Shown here: positions 6,210 through 6,442 of the stretch, in pieces
How positions within the stretch are numbered: position 1 is the stretch's first letter
Layout: each line of letters starts with the position of its first letter
NCBI GenBank assembly: GCA_001796415.1
Contig: MGML01000028.1
Span: 1,700-8,141 of the forward strand
Length of the DNA stretch: 6,442 bases
Source: Chloroflexi bacterium RBG_13_46_14
GTDB lineage: Bacteria; Chloroflexota; Dehalococcoidia; Dehalococcoidales; UBA2162
Direction: 5' to 3'
Notes under the pieces: model-generated
The model's database searches: none
The model's input: the letters and a program-made list of their open reading frames with translations, nothing else
What the model was told of the DNA's origin: nothing
Position numbers and translations under genes: made by a program

Positions 6210-6215
6210 TTTATA
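6210..6215 (-). promoter_or_regulatory. Possible -10 box TATAAA
   Basis: TATAAA on the minus strand, about 28 bases before the ATG at 6181, matches five of six bases of the bacterial -10 consensus and leaves room for the AAAGGA ribosome site. No good -35 box is found 16-18 bases upstream; TTGAAT is about 26 bases away. It could be the start of a transcript for the 111-residue gene and the aminomutase operon, but the support is weak. The same bases would also pass as an archaeal-type TATA element. Confidence 0.2.
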
Positions 6216-6251
6216 CCCTGTAAAACCGGAAATCAGAGTCGATTCAAGTAA

Positions 6252-6419
6252 TTATTTGATGCTTTTGGCAGAAGACTCACCTTTTTGTGATAATTCCGGG
6301 TGTTTCCATTCAATGTGCTTCTTCATATTGGCTAATTCTATCGTAGTATACGTGCATCCCTCGGCAGGGCATTGGTGTTCTGTTACTGCCTGCTTTTCTT
6401 TCTTCTTAAAGAAATTCAT
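6252..6419 (-). CDS. C2H2 zinc-finger miniprotein (55 residues)
   Basis: This short gene encodes MNFFKKKEKQ... with one zinc-finger-like unit: C17-x4-C22-x12-H35-x4-H40, which fits the classical C2H2 pattern. Met32, three residues before the first His, is where a core hydrophobic residue normally sits. The N-terminus (KKKEK) and the segment after the finger are charged. Small single-finger proteins of this sort are found in archaea and some bacteria; most are unstudied, and nucleic-acid or protein binding is assumed rather than known. There are two tandem ATGs: AAAAGGAG (6425-6432) lies 5 bases before the second (6419) and only 2 before the first (6422), so the second is preferred. It ends 70 bases before the 111-residue gene, and what lies upstream is outside the window. 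Confidence 0.8.
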   Translation of the reverse strand: MNFFKKKEKQAVTEHQCPAEGCTYTTIELANMKKHIEWKHPELSQKGESSAKSIK

Positions 6420-6424
6420 CATTT

Positions 6425-6432
6425 CTCCTTTT
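6425..6432 (-). promoter_or_regulatory. Shine-Dalgarno AAAAGGAG for the zinc-finger gene
   Basis: AAAAGGAG precedes a double ATG. Its 5-base spacing to the ATG at 6419-6417, against 2 bases to 6422-6420, favours the downstream start and confirms that this short frame is translated. Confidence 0.7.
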
Positions 6433-6442
6433 AAGTATTACT

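Noticed and set aside
6182..6251. Terminator after the zinc-finger gene
   Set aside because: There is no stable GC-rich stem followed by a U run; only short mismatched pairings are visible.

Overview
The window is a gene-dense stretch in which every supportable gene lies on the minus strand, so transcription runs from high to low coordinates. Three kinds of evidence suggest a bacterium: strong Shine-Dalgarno sites, one GTG start and overlapping genes, moderate GC content, and a mixture of CGN and AGA/AGG arginine codons. I cannot fix the lineage. A Chloroflexota/Dehalococcoidia-like anaerobe is a guess; an archaeon is not formally excluded, because small C2H2 zinc-finger proteins and beta-lysine chemistry are both also known there.

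Layout in transcription order. (1) 6419-6252: a 55-residue C2H2 zinc-finger miniprotein. (2) 6181-5846: a 111-residue basic protein that I do not recognise. (3) 5792-4443: a KamA-family radical SAM/PLP aminomutase. (4) 4471-3467 and (5) 3476-2469: two tandem, clearly related but diverged ATP-grasp ligases of the D-Ala-D-Ala ligase fold. (6) 2479-2000: a GNAT acetyltransferase starting at GTG. (7) 1976-237: a two-domain protein with an N-terminal GNAT domain and a C-terminal histone-deacetylase/acetylpolyamine-amidohydrolase domain. (8) 310-17: a possible 97-residue protein starting inside the deacetylase gene. (9) 24-1: the first eight codons of another gene leaving the window.

Genes 3 to 7 look like one translationally coupled operon: the successive junctions are overlaps of 29, 10 and 11 bases, then a 23-base gap. 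I read them as a small-molecule pathway. KamA would convert an alpha-amino acid to its beta isomer; the residues that separate lysine from glutamate aminomutases are both Asp here, which favours L-lysine to beta-lysine. The two ligases would form one or two amide bonds using ATP. The free-standing GNAT, the fused GNAT domain and the deacetylase domain would add and remove acetyl groups. The product is unknown: an acetylated beta-amino-acid solute or a small beta-lysine-containing peptide is the best inference. This set goes beyond the known two-gene ablA/ablB route to N-epsilon-acetyl-beta-lysine and is the main candidate for an undescribed system here.

No tRNA, rRNA, CRISPR array, insertion sequence or convincing intrinsic terminator was seen. 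No stretch longer than 300 bases lacks a gene.
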